A DNA stretch of 64,000 bases from Toxonevra muliebris (Eukaryota; Arthropoda; Insecta; Diptera; Pallopteridae). Below the pieces are notes generated by a model, which had not been told where the DNA came from, ran no database searches, and saw nothing but the letters and a program-made list of their open reading frames with translations. This document shows positions 34,501-43,709 of the stretch, one piece after another. The stretch is taken from positions 79,416,613 through 79,480,612 of the forward strand of contig OY829329.1 in the NCBI GenBank assembly GCA_963691655.1, given 5' to 3'. A program made the translations under genes and the position numbers. Numbering within the stretch: the first letter of the stretch is position 1; every line of letters begins with the position of its first letter.

Positions 34501-36441
34501 GCAATAACGCTGCTGCGTAAAGTGCTAGCCATAAATCCGACATATCGTTTAGCATTAGAGAAAATAATCGATCACAAATGGTGCCACATGCAATTCGGTG
34601 ATAATGGTAAGTTTCTGTTGCACATACAGCTGATTGAATTAACTTTATTGATAAACTTGTAAGCTGATGTCGCTTGTTATAAATGTGCATTATTCTTAAC
34701 ACTTTTAAAACACTTTTAAATTAATTACAAAAAAAAAAAAGCAAAAAAAAAATCATGAAAATAATTGTGTTGTGTTTTATATTTGTGTGTACCTTATACT
34801 TTAAAAATGCCAAATGTCGCGCTGTTCTGCTTCGCTCGCTATCGTTCCTCCTTCATCATCGTTCATTTGATTTGAGAAGCATTTGTCCAGGTACTTTGTG
34901 ACTCTCAACTGTTTTTTGTGTTTGCTAGCGTGAGAGTTACACTGTGCCTTAACTAAAGTTTCTTATTTAACTGCATTTAATTTAATAATAATAATAATAT
35001 TCATTAATAAACAAGTGTTTTCTTCTCTGTACATTTTGCTGCTTGTACTTTTTTGCTTATTTTCATCGCTTTGGCGCTTTAGCTGTATGATAGATTCTAT
35101 TACTTCATAAAGCTAGATTACCAAAGCATTGAGGATATGGCATAGACCACACCCACCACTCACTCATATCGAAACGAAAAAAAAGTGTTAAATAAAAAAA
35201 AGTGCCGAAATTTATAGATTTTATTTGTAAAGTGTTAAAAAAAAAATTCAATAAAAATCTGTGAACTTATTTTTATTATTATTTTAAGTTTTACAGATTT
35301 TCGTTCTTGTCCTGTTCGTTTGTTTTTGTGGCTTTTTATTGGTATTCATCTATTCAGTTTTTTATTTGCATATTATTTGTTCTTTGGTGATTTTAGCTGT
35401 ATGATAAATGCAAGAATTCCATAGAGCTTTATTACCAAAAACCGAATGATTTTTGCTTTATTTGCATTTTACGTTGTTTTTATGTTGTTTTTGTTTTGTT
35501 TTCCATTTACAGTTCTATAAATAAAGTACAAAAACGTGAAGAAAATAAATTCTTTATATTTATAGTTTTAAAAAATCATACCGAGTGTGGCAGGAATAGT
35601 TGTAAAGATGGCGCCCAACATGGGGTTGTAAGCCATGACTTTCATATTATGAATCTCATGAGGGGCTTTACAATGTACGTCATCTTTATCGAAACTTCCT
35701 AACATATTCGTCATTTTATTCATTTCATTAATAATAAATAATTTTCTTTTCTCCCCTCTTGCCGCCACGCTTTTAGATCGCTCCTATGATTTGGTCGACT
35801 CTGCAGCCGCTCTTGAACTACATTCACCGAAAGCCAAACGTGCACGTCAGCAAAACTCAAGCAATCATCTCAATCACACGATGATGCTGGACGACACAAT
35901 CTCACGAAATTATTGCTCACAACCCATGCCAACGATGCGCATTGATTTGGAGGCTCCCAGCCATTTACGTTCGGCCGAGAATCATCCAGTGGCACAAGAG
36001 GCACGCGTTGGTTTTTGTTTCTCACAGCCAGCACTGTTGGATGATTTGCTGCTCTGTACACAAATGAACCAAACTCAATCTGCATCGCAGAATGTCTTCC
36101 AACGGTTAGTGCGACGTATGACGCGTTTCTTTGTCAGCACACGTTGGGACGATACGGTGAAACGCTTAACCGCCACCATCGAACGTCTCGGATACACGTA
36201 CAAAATAAGTGAAGATGGTGTCGTCACTATTTCGACTATAGATCGTCGGAAATTGCGTCTGGTCTTTAAGGCGTACATCATCGAGATGGATGGTAAAATT
36301 CTGGTCGATTTCCGTCTATCGAAAGGTTGTGGCTTGGAATTTAAGCGTCGCTTTATCAAAATCAAACAAATGCTGGAGGATATTGTGTTGAAAGGGCCAA
36401 CGACGTGGCCCATTGCAATTGCAACGAATACTGTGCCTTAA
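16576..36441 (+). CDS. grp: Checkpoint kinase Chk1 (grapes), six coding exons
   Basis: Serine/threonine kinase of the DNA-damage and replication checkpoint, activated by ATR/mei-41 and inhibiting Cdc25. Coding exons: 16576-16838, 17511-17734, 29074-29251, 29617-29759, 34397-34606, 35777-36441; all joins are GT-AG and in frame, giving 560 aa. The first ATG is uncertain: a second at 16639 (MSKSM) gives 539 aa, nearer the usual fly length. Using 560-aa numbering: a Gly/Asn/Ser-rich N-terminus (36-66), Gly loop GEGAYG 82-87, VAMK lysine K104, alpha-C E121, HRDLKPEN 194-201, DFG 214-216, APE 241-243. The regulatory tail keeps SQ sites at S387 (NYCSQP) and S422 (CFSQP, equivalent to human Ser345), then the C-terminal autoinhibitory domain with [10 protein letters not shown] and [17 protein letters not shown], ending in TNTVP. 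AATAAA signals lie at 36752 and 36775. Introns 4 and 5 host four microRNAs. Confidence 0.97.
16839..17510 (+). other. grp intron 1
   Basis: Donor AGA|GTATGT and acceptor TGTTGCAG|AGT. The content is T-rich low-complexity sequence, and I see no embedded gene. Confidence 0.8.
18264..19415. mobile_element. Possible piggyBac-type element with TTAA flanks
   Basis: TTAA at 18260-18263 is followed by TCCTTTCCGTG, and TTAA at 19416-19419 is preceded by AAGGAAAGAG. The inverted ends share CTTTCC. A perfect 16-bp palindrome, GTCGAATATATTCGAC, sits 16 bases inside the left end (18280-18295), and GCCATATGGC sits inside the right end. The terminal match is short, so the pairing is tentative. The fold-back element at 18918-19138 would then be nested in it. 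Confidence 0.35.
18918..19138. mobile_element. Fold-back (hairpin) MITE, about 220 bp
   Basis: The left arm, from AATTGGTTGTGTATTAACG through AACTAAACGAAACACAAGC, is the inverse of the right arm ending CGTTAATACACAACCAATT. The arms are about 80 bp with only scattered mismatches and a short central loop. No coding capacity is present. Confidence 0.75.
19451..19726. mobile_element. Inverted-repeat MITE with arms of about 75 bp
   Basis: The left arm begins GTAACAAAATTGAGCAATTG and contains GACATTTTTGGGACAT and AAAATGGCGTC. The right arm (19654-19726) is its inverse, ending TGCTCAATTTTGTTAC. The arms differ at scattered positions. A related sequence (ATTTTTGGGACCCAATAAATAG) occurs at about 44820. 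Confidence 0.7.
20141..21341 (+). mobile_element. Tc1/IS630-superfamily transposon, 1.2 kb, decayed
   Basis: Terminal inverted repeats of at least 27 bp begin AGGAGTGAGATTGAAAAAAT on the left and AGGAGTGAGATCGAAAAAAT on the right (inverse), one mismatch apart. Both ends abut TA (20139-20140 and 21342-21343). The full length, about 1.2 kb, fits one transposase gene. Confidence 0.9.
20290..21210 (+). pseudogene. Transposase pseudogene of the Tc1-like element
   Basis: The coding remains run in the same direction as the element. Recognisable blocks are [16 protein letters not shown] (about 20660-20710), WPDLASCHY with the second catalytic aspartate (20921-20950), [16 protein letters not shown] with the last acidic residue (about 21017-21065, another frame), and a C-terminal [13 protein letters not shown] block (about 21165-21200). 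These lie in at least two frames and stops interrupt them, so the gene is inactive. The N-terminal DNA-binding part is too worn to outline. Confidence 0.75.
25241..25593 (-). mobile_element. tRNA-derived SINE or tRNA relic with A-rich tail
   Basis: On the minus strand, GTGGCTCAGTTGGTAAGCGC (25588-25569) is a good RNA polymerase III A box with D-arm, and GGGTTCGAGCC (about 25533-25522) is a perfect B box core. The 5' half resembles eukaryotic tRNA-Asn. The acceptor stem pairs poorly, so it is not a working tRNA. Downstream on the minus strand the sequence becomes A-rich (T-rich at 25241-25480 as written), as in the tail of a SINE. The outer limits are approximate. Confidence 0.55.
30349..30867. 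mobile_element. piggyBac-type MITE with TTAA duplication
   Basis: The left end CCCTTAAATACCCA matches the inverse of the right end, CCCTTAAACGCCCA, at 12 of 14 positions. TTAA flanks both sides (30345-30348 and 30868-30871), the signature of piggyBac transposition. A perfect 16-bp palindrome, GGTCACTGCAGTGACC, lies 16 bases inside the left end (30365-30380), and a worn copy lies near 30718. No transposase is present. The right TTAA abuts LINE sequence, so it inserted into that LINE. Confidence 0.8.
30868..31310 (-). pseudogene. Non-LTR retrotransposon 3' end (RNase H and zinc knuckle), relic
   Basis: On the minus strand, an RNase H tail is visible ([20 protein letters not shown], about 31196-31137), with the H and D of the usual VPGHxxIxGNxxADELA block. 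Further on comes a [21 protein letters not shown] stretch (30965-30905), the Cys/His tail of Jockey/I/R1-type ORF2, ending at a stop at about 30871. Stops lie between, so it is dead. The reverse transcriptase is missing. Confidence 0.75.
33222..33306 (+). ncRNA. mir-9c: mir-9c precursor
   Basis: Imperfect hairpin in grp intron 4. The 5' arm at 33233-33254 begins TCTTTGGTATTCTAGCTGTA, identical to the fly miR-9c mature sequence as I know it, with the miR-9 seed CUUUGGU. The 3' arm (TAAAGCTTTTATACCAAAGC, from 33275) pairs with it. Expected to be processed from the spliced intron of grp by Drosha and Dicer-1. In Drosophila the same microRNA lies in grp, which supports both calls. Confidence 0.95.
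34877..34964 (+). ncRNA. mir-306: mir-306 precursor
   Basis: Hairpin in grp intron 5. The 5' mature region at 34887-34908 reads CCAGGTACTTTGTGACTCTC onward. From memory of the Drosophila sequence, the seed CAGGUAC is kept, but base 1 is C rather than U and base 11 is U rather than A. The 3' arm, TGAGAGTTACACTGTGCCTT (34931-34950), pairs with it across a loop of about 20 bases. Confidence 0.88.
35055..35141 (+). ncRNA. mir-79: mir-79 precursor
   Basis: Hairpin in grp intron 5. The 3' arm at 35107-35129 begins ATAAAGCTAGATTACCAAAG, matching fly miR-79-3p as I remember it (seed UAAAGCU). The 5' arm (GCTTTGGCGCTTTAGCTGTA from 35069) is the passenger strand. Its arms are paralogous to mir-9b and mir-9c. 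Confidence 0.95.
35364..35456 (+). ncRNA. mir-9b: mir-9b precursor
   Basis: Hairpin in grp intron 5, about 240 bases after mir-79. The 5' arm at 35381-35403 begins TCTTTGGTGATTTTAGCTGT, matching fly miR-9b as I remember it. The 3' arm, ATAGAGCTTTATTACCAAAA from 35421, pairs with it. It is the last member of the cluster, 320 bases before grp exon 6. Confidence 0.95.
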
Positions 36442-36751
36442 TCTCGAGATTGTCGAAGTCGTCATCGTTGCTATTTGTGTTTTCATAATTTTTCATCATG
36501 GTTGTGTGTTATCGTACTACATTGACAAACATTTCCTTTTCTAATTTTAAACAAATATTTTATTATACTTTTTAATTTTAATTTTGCATTTTTTTTTGCT
36601 TTTGTAGTTTTCTTTTATTGATTAATATTTGGATATTTCATTGTGCTTAGTTTTTTTCACATGTTATCATTGGTTTAAATTGGTTCTTATCATGCCATCC
36701 AATGTGTTTTTTTTTGTTCTGTAGTATTTGTTTCAAATTAAAAAAAAAAAA

Positions 36752-36780
36752 AATAAACAAAATAGAAAATTTGTAATAAA
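36752..36780 (+). terminator. Candidate polyadenylation signals of grp
   Basis: AATAAA occurs at 36752-36757 and again at 36775-36780, about 310-340 bases after the grp stop, in A/T-rich sequence. A LINE relic begins about 60 bases further on, which limits how far the 3' UTR can extend. Confidence 0.5.
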
Positions 36781-36838
36781 AATTTTAAGAAAAAATTAAA
36801 ATATAAATGTTTTTTTTTTAATTAAAAATCTCTCTCGT

Positions 36839-37910
36839 TAAAGTGAACATGACTGCTTTATTGGGACGACGAATGACAACTATCTCTTGGACTGTCCCCA
36901 AGGTAGAATAGACAAACAGTCCAGTTTTGAAAAACACTTTGTTCGTAAAACTTAGTAGTAAGAACGAATGGGAGGGTGTAATATATAACTACACACTCAT
37001 AGAACATACGATTAAGTGGTATAAAGATGGGTCACGAACTGAGGATGGAACTGGGGCAGGGGTATTTAGGCCAAGAATCAAACACTGATGGGGAAATATC
37101 CTAGCATCTTTCAAGTTGAAATTCATGCAATCAATATAAGTGTGCAATTCAACCTGGACAAGAAGAGCAAACGGCAAGATAACGCTATTATGTCGGACAG
37201 CCAGGCAGCCATTCGAGCACTATGCTCCTTTGATATCACTTTTAAGCTGGTGTGGGACTGTTTAAGCAAGCTCAATCAACTGGGCAAGGACAATGAAGTC
37301 GTTCTATGTTGGGTCCCTAAACACGTAGGAATAACGGGTAATGGACAAGCAGACAAGCTAGCTAAAAAGGGGCAGCGATTACTTTCGGGGGATCTAAACC
37401 CTTCTGTAGAATAGGAGATAGCGTAATTAGAGAATTACTCAATCAGGAAAAGAGGAACAAGAGGCAAGAACTCTTTACCAATCTTCCGGGACTGAGGCAA
37501 TCCAAAATCCAAATCAGAGAACATCTTTGCAAAATAGGGGTTGAAGAAAGCTCAATATGTAGGCTTTGTAATGAGGAAGATGAATCATCGGAACATATTT
37601 TAGCTCAGTGTGAAACACTGTTCAACAAAAGAATGAAATATCTGGGAATGTACAATGTGCCCAGCACAAAAGTAGTATCCATAAATACGAGGATGAGGTA
37701 CTCTAGGCAAATTAGACTAGATAAGGAAGAGGGACGTACAATAGATCTTGCAGGTCGCTGTACAACGACAAAAACATCTCTAACAATACAATACTGAGGA
37801 AGCAAACAGGGTATGTTAGAATAAAACCAATTTCTATAGACGGGATGAAGATGGAAGATTGGATGAAGAAGATCCCAAGATTACATAAATTAATAAATAC
37901 TGATTAAAGC
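36839..37910 (+). pseudogene. Non-LTR retrotransposon relic (RNase H and C-terminal zinc knuckle)
   Basis: Frames on the plus strand show RNase H in order: YKDGSRTEDGTGAGVF (37020-37067, normally YTDGS), LGKYPSIFQVE (37087 onward, another frame), MSDSQAAIRAL with a catalytic Asp (37190-37222), and VPKHVGITGNGQADKLAKKG (37313-37372) with the H and last D. Further on comes CRLCNEEDESSEHILAQC (37560-37613), the Cys/His tail of Jockey/I/R1-type ORF2. At least one frameshift separates the first two blocks, and stops follow the last. The reverse transcriptase is not recognisable, so this is a 5'-truncated dead copy. Confidence 0.85.
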
Positions 37911-40632
37911 TGTAACCTACAAGATCCGAGCATTTATACTTTAAAATAATCAAATGTACTTCACAAAATTTCAATTCAATTTCAGATTATTTCATGCAAA
38001 GCGTGAAGTATACAACTTAAGCAGAGAATGTAGTGGAACAAACAACGAAGCTCGACAAAAAAGAAATGTGAACGGAATGTGAAGTCAACCACATTTCAAC
38101 ACGAATGCATTTCAAAGTTGAAAAGCTTCCACTTTGCGCTTCATATTCAGCTTCAGCGAAACTGAGGAAACTGGTTGCTGGCAACTGTCAAACTGTGTTG
38201 TAAAGCAGGAGTGAGATGAAAGGGATATTTCAGCTTCTTCCCAATACATTTGACCAGTTTCACAGTAGTAAACAACTAGTTTCCTTTAAAGTTTTTTTTA
38301 ATAAACCAAATCAATAAATTGAGGATTTTATCGCTTAAACACTGTTGAGCTATGGTTGGCAATGACTTCCTCCAATAATACTAATTAAATTGGGCCAAAG
38401 CTAGATTTAGAAATTCTCTCTTGAATGTTTTTTCGATAGTCCATCAAATCTAACAAAAGTCAGAAGTTTAAGCTTTCTGAGGGTCATCAAAAACAATTGG
38501 TACTAAAATAAGCCAATACTAATAGGCCTCTGAAAACCTCGTGTAAAAGTATGTAGAGCAAATGCAATGTTAGGTGTTGTTAAGATTATATTACTAGAGG
38601 GAGTTTGCAGTGAATCTGTAAACACAGAACAGATTAAGTGTTTCACACTTAAACATTTTAGGCGAACGGCGAGAAGTGAAAGGCTTTCCTTAGGCAATGC
38701 TTTGCAATTCACAGCCAAAAAGACAGCTTTTCAACTAGTTTAATATTCGTACCCAGGCAACAAGCATAGCGGTCCAGCACATACCATTTTCACCTCGACA
38801 GCCATTTGAATAAAGCATTTTCGAAAGCAATATAAGAAGTATCGGAGCGCATAGAGAGGCAAACATTACCTTACTCATGAGAGCTAATACATTCGCATGC
38901 CATAATACACAAATGTACTCACCAGGATTTCGCTTATTTTAAGTAGAGACGAAAACCAGTATAAATACACACATTGCTGATTTCTGTGTGCCTGGTATTT
39001 AGTGTGGGATGACTAAATTTTGGCGGTGGAACAAAAATATGAGATGACTTCATACAATAAGCATTGATTATGTTCGGCACCTTGTATTTTGTAGGTTTAG
39101 ACAATTTATGTTATGAATATTAAAAGATCGAAACGTTGAATTGATTTTAAAAGATAATACCAAAGTATATCGAAAGTGCATATAAGTATATGTATGGGGC
39201 ATTCTATCTCAAATCAGCAAACCCTTTGCACATTTCATTTTTAAAGATAAAATGCTTTGTGAGGTCTTAAAACTTTCATCAAAAACTCATTTTTTTTGAT
39301 ACCGTATGGTGTTTTTAATTCCTTTTTAAGGATAGGGAAATATAACCAAAATATCACTCAAACCCCAAAAAAAAAAAAATGAAAAAGTGAGGAAGTAATA
39401 TAGAAAAACCAAATCGAACCTTTAAAGTGCGAGATTTTTCAACTCTGTTGTAGTAATTTAGGCTCGCTAATCGCGACTTCGTACTCAGTTTTTCTCTATT
39501 ATCTATAGTTCTCCCACAATATGGACCTAAAGCCCGAAAATGGTTTTTCATATTCTGGTCATATTGCCCTACTCTTAAAAGGAAATTAAAAACACCAATT
39601 GAGTTTTTGACGGAAATTTTAAGACCTTAAAAAGCATTTAATATTTAAAAATCAAAAGCGCAGACGGGGTGCTGATTTAAGAAAGAATGACATATATACA
39701 TATATAAGAGATCAAAGAGTATACCTATTTTTGCATAGTTAAAATTTATGAAGTAAAAAATGTGATATTGGACTGAAGATTTTGATGAATTTTCGTACAT
39801 TGATCAATTTTAGATTTCGAAATATGGTATGCATATTTAACTCTAAATAGAAAACTTTTGCTCTGAAAGGCAAAAAAAGGCATTTCTCACAATTTCCCTT
39901 TTTTTAATTAAAGCAAAGCTTTCGCTACAAAATTTATTTTTCACATCAGCTTTTGTATACTTTTAATGTTGCAAACGCGTCCAGCAACTTGTTTAAGTTG
40001 CTAGTTGCTGCAGCCGAAACTAAAATCATGTTTAAAACTTTGGTTTTTTTCGAATGTATTTATTTCAATTAAATTCTCACATCAAATAACATGAATAAAT
40101 TAAATTGAAATGTTTGTTTTGTTTTCTTTATCAAACAGTATCTGCAAAATGATTAAAGCAGATACGCTTAAAATACTAACATTTAACAATTCTCAATGAA
40201 CAGAGCTACTTCATATAGTAGATAGATAGTTTTGGATTGTGGAAATTTCATATGTAATAGTTTGTAATTATCTTTTTTATTAATTATTGTTTTGCGATAA
40301 TAATTATAATATAATAATATTAATAATAATTAAATGTAAATTTATGAAATTTTTGAGTTTTTTATGTTTGTTTTGTGCTTGACACAAAATAAATAGAGTG
40401 TTTAAAATAATATAAAGAGAATTAAAAAAGGTTCAAATGACAATGATGCAGATACAGATGTGTTGTGGTGGTGCTGGTGGAGGGTTGGTTGTATATAAAA
40501 AATTAAGTTCAACTTAATTTTTCACTAAAGGTTGTTATTATTCTTGGTTGAAATAATCCAGCCGCATTTCATGTTCGAGCTACCGTACTGCTTCGCTCTT
40601 TCACATGCCCCACAAGTCGTCACATCACTCAT
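37911..40632. other. Intergenic region between the LINE relic and enolase
   Basis: No gene is supportable. It holds the inverted repeat at 39198-39691 and otherwise AT-rich unique DNA. The 3' UTR of enolase (minus strand) must lie at the right edge. An AATAAA on the minus strand (TTTATT at 40276-40281) is a candidate end about 350 bases after the stop. Confidence 0.5.
39198..39691. mobile_element. Inverted-repeat (fold-back) element, about 490 bp
   Basis: The left arm (39198-39360) starts GGCATTCTATCTCAAATCAGCA-like sequence. The inverse of the right arm (39535-39691) starts GTCATTCTTTCTTAAATCAG. Shared inner blocks include GGTCTTAAAA, TCAAAAACTCA and GGTGTTTTTAATT. The arms are about 160 bp with moderate divergence. 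The spacer has no reading frame of note. Confidence 0.7.
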
Positions 40633-42003
40633 TTACTGTGGCTTTCTGAACGTTTTGCCAGCATATTTGGCACCGGCTCCCAATTCCTCTTCGATGCGAA
40701 GAATTTGATTGTACTTGGCCAAACGCTCAGAGCGGCAAGGAGCGCCAGTCTTAATTTGGCCAGTAGACAAACCTACAACCAAATCAGCAATGAAGGTATC
40801 CTCAGTTTCACCGGAACGATGAGAGACCATGGTTCCCCAGCCGTTGCTCTTGGCCAACAAATGAGCCTTGATCGATTCGGTCACTGTACCGATTTGATTA
40901 ACCTTCAACAAGAGGCAGTTGCATGCCTTCTTTTCAACGGCAGTAGCAATACGCTTGGGATTTGTAACAGTCAAATCATCACCGACAATTTGGATTGTTG
41001 TTGCAGCGGTCATGTTGCTCCAGGCTTCCCAATGATCCTGATCGAAGGGATCCTCAATGGAGACGATGGGGAAGTCCTTGATGAATTCCTGATACAAGTT
41101 GGTAAGTTTTTCGGGCGAAAGCCATTGTGCCTTGTCACTGTTGGGATTCTTGAAGTCCAAATCGTAGCAGCCATCTTTGTGGAACTCAGAGGCAGCGACG
41201 TCCATGCCGATCTCAACCTAATTGTTGATGTAAAGAAATTCGCATAAGTTGAGTAATTGAAAAACTCACCATAATGTTGTAGTTACCTTGCCGGTGAAAC
41301 CGCCCTTGGCGATAGCATCCTGAATGAGATTCAAAGCCTCCTTGTTCGATTGAATATTGGGTGCAAAACCACCTTCATCACCGACAGCGGTGGCATCCAA
41401 ACCGAACTTATCCTTGATAACCTTCTTCAGATGATGGTAAACCTCAGAGCCGATTTTCATGGCTTCGGTGAAGCTGGAGGCACCAGTAGGCAAAATCATG
41501 AATTCTTGCATGGCCAATTTGTTGCCAGCATGGCTACCACCATTGATGACATTGAAGGCAGGCACTGGCAGAATGATATCCTTGTTGCCAGCCAAATCGG
41601 CAATATGTTTATACAGTGGCACGCCCTTCTTGGCGGCACCAGCCTTGCAAACGGCCAAGGAGATGCCCAAAATGGCGTTGGCACCGAATTTCGACTTATT
41701 CTCAGTGCCGTCGAGCTTAATCATGAAGTTGTCGACACCTTCCTGATCAGTCACTTCTAAATTGGCTTTTAACAATTCGGGACCGAGAGACTGGTTGATG
41801 TGCTCTACTGCCTTGCGTACGCCCTTGCCATGATAGTTATTCTTCTCTTCATCACGCAATTCCAATGCCTCATGGACACCTGTCGATGCACCTGAAGGCA
41901 CGGCAGCACGGAAGAGACCCAACTCAGTGCAGAGATCAACTTCAACGGTGGGGTTACCACGTGAATCGAAGATTTGACGTGCGAAAATTGACTTGATTGG
42001 CAT
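40633..42003 (-). CDS. Eno: Enolase (2-phosphoglycerate dehydratase)
   Basis: Converts 2-phosphoglycerate to phosphoenolpyruvate in glycolysis; a cytosolic, Mg-dependent dimer. Coding exons on the minus strand are 42003-41287 and 41217-40633, joined in phase 0 across a 69-base intron (AAG|GTAACT ... ACAATTAG|GTT), giving 433 aa, the normal insect length. Start [22 protein letters not shown] is the conserved N-terminus. Active-site loops are all present: [77 protein letters not shown] and the IKTGAP lysine loop. It ends RKPQ. The codon choice is highly biased, consistent with high expression. It faces away from Rrp40, sharing an intergenic region of about 0.8 kb. An acceptor 7 bases before the ATG (CATTACAG, intron side to 42011) implies a non-coding first exon. 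Confidence 0.98.
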
Positions 42004-42806
42004 GTTGCAACTGTAATGAAAAGGGGGGAGAGAGAGAGAAAGAAGAGATTAAAATATTAGTTAGGTTCAAATTCCGAAGGATAAAGAGCCGACTTGGGAT
42101 CCACAGGGTGCGGAAATTGTCGCTACTCCTGAAATAAAATGTTGGCATTAGATTCTTTTCTTCTAATATATAACTCTCCCATCTCTGGCCTAAGTCTTCT
42201 TCCTTTGGGCAGCTCTGTATGTATACCATAGCTTTCGCCATTCGACACTTGATCTGTGAGCGTTTTTTTTTTTTTTTTGCATAAAATTGCGAAATTTACC
42301 GTTTTACTAGCGTATTCGTATAACTGTTCTCACTTTTTAAATTAACTATTTCGAATTTTCTTTTCCCTCTACCCCTTGAAACTTTCCTATTTCTTTCGTC
42401 ATATGAAATCAAATGAATGACCTCTATGCTATATTTTAAGGTCAAATTAAGAACGAGAAAATTTTAAGTAGCAAAAATGTTATCTGCGTCAAATAATCAA
42501 TTGTAATCGCAAATTACAAGTATCTCATTATCAAATATTAAGTTTATTGCATAAATTTTAATAAATTTTGTATAAAAATTATCAATTTCGATTGCAGATG
42601 TAGTTCTGAGAGAATGTGGCATGTTATCTAACTGCACTTTGCACATTTTCTTCCTCAGCCGGCAGACATTAAATTATTGAATTTGCGTATATGTGGCACC
42701 AAAAGTGTAAACAATTATATTTGCGATTACAAAAACAAAAGAAAATTTAAATTTGCTTCAATTAAATTTCTGTTATAGTACTTTTTTCTCTCCTTTGGCC
42801 ACTTAC

Positions 42807-42910
42807 TTTAAGCGTTTTATTATATTCAGATATTGAAATGTAGACGACTGCGAAACTCTTGTACCAGTGATCACCGACGAAGACTGTGGAGCGACTAACG
42901 AGTGACTGTA
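42807..42910 (-). other. Probable non-coding first exon of enolase
   Basis: On the minus strand, sequence from about 42910 (CTACAGTCACTCG, initiator-like) runs to CGCTTAAA|GTAAGTGG, a strong donor whose exon side ends at 42807. Together with the acceptor at 42011 this gives a leader intron of about 800 bases. The transcription start is a guess from the initiator-like sequence. Confidence 0.5.
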
Positions 42911-43709
42911 GCGACAACGATGGTGATGAATAGCAGCACCGATGAATATACGCGATATAACAAAAGTTCCGACCTTCGTGGAGAAACACAGCGACCACGA
43001 CAACGACGCCAACATCGTGTATGTGTATTGTGCAAATTCGTTTGTGGACTTCGAGAACTGTTTTTTTCCTATTGGACTTGCGCTTTAAGCCTCATCATAG
43101 AGGAAAGGAGAGCATGAACATGAGTTGCGGTTTAAGTTTGCCGGTGTTATTGTTGTTGTGGGCGTTATCTGTGCTATTACTATGATGTTTGTTGTTGTTA
43201 TGAGTGGGGGGCTGATTTGTTTCTACAATGACCTTCGCGCAAGGTGAGAGCCGGCTACATGCATTCCACAAAATTCCAAAAAGATTGTTTGCATATGCAC
43301 ACAAAAGAGAAGACACTATTGAGGTTTCGTTGTGAATCACAAAAGCTTTTCGTTGATTGTTGAAATGTGGAACGAAAGAAAAGTTGAACGAAATCCCCTC
43401 AATATTTCCAAAATGTTTGATGATTTAATTAAATTTTTGAAGTAAATGCATAAAAAAATATTTTTATTTACTTTCGGTGCAAAGCATCAAAACTGCAAAG
43501 TACATAACATATATTTGATGTTGCGCACATGCATCTCGGAGAAATAAAATTCAACCTTGTGTATGAAAAGCTTTTTACGGCATATCTATTGTGAATTTCA
43601 TTATTTAAAGAAGAAGCGAATTTGACAATTCTATCTGAATCTCTGTTTTGCTTAGCATTTTCTCACTGGATTCACGTGTAAATTGTTTATTAATTGGAAA
43701 TAAAAAGAA
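42911..43709. promoter_or_regulatory. Divergent promoter region between enolase and Rrp40
   Basis: About 0.8 kb separates the presumed enolase start (leftward) from the Rrp40 ATG (rightward). It contains GTTGTT/CAACAA-rich patches (43120-43200) but no clear TATA box for either gene. Apart from position and orientation I see no specific binding site. Confidence 0.4.

Larger units (their letters stand above)
34607..35776 (+). other. grp intron 5 with three microRNAs
   Basis: Donor AATG|GTAAGT and acceptor CGCTTTTAG|ATCGC. This 1.2-kb intron carries mir-306, mir-79 and mir-9b in that order, all in sense. The mir-79 5p and mir-9b 5p regions each contain a TTTTAG- or CTTTAG-type acceptor look-alike that is simply part of the conserved mature sequence. 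Confidence 0.85.

Noticed and set aside
35076..35403. Repeated CTTTAG/TTTTAG|CTGTATGA sequences looked like alternative splice acceptors that would add a stop to Chk1 after exon 5.
   Set aside because: They fall inside the conserved mature regions of mir-79-5p and mir-9b-5p, which explains both the similarity and the acceptor look-alike.
40705..41760. Several long plus-strand frames across enolase (up to 180 aa).
   Set aside because: They are antisense shadows of a highly codon-biased gene.
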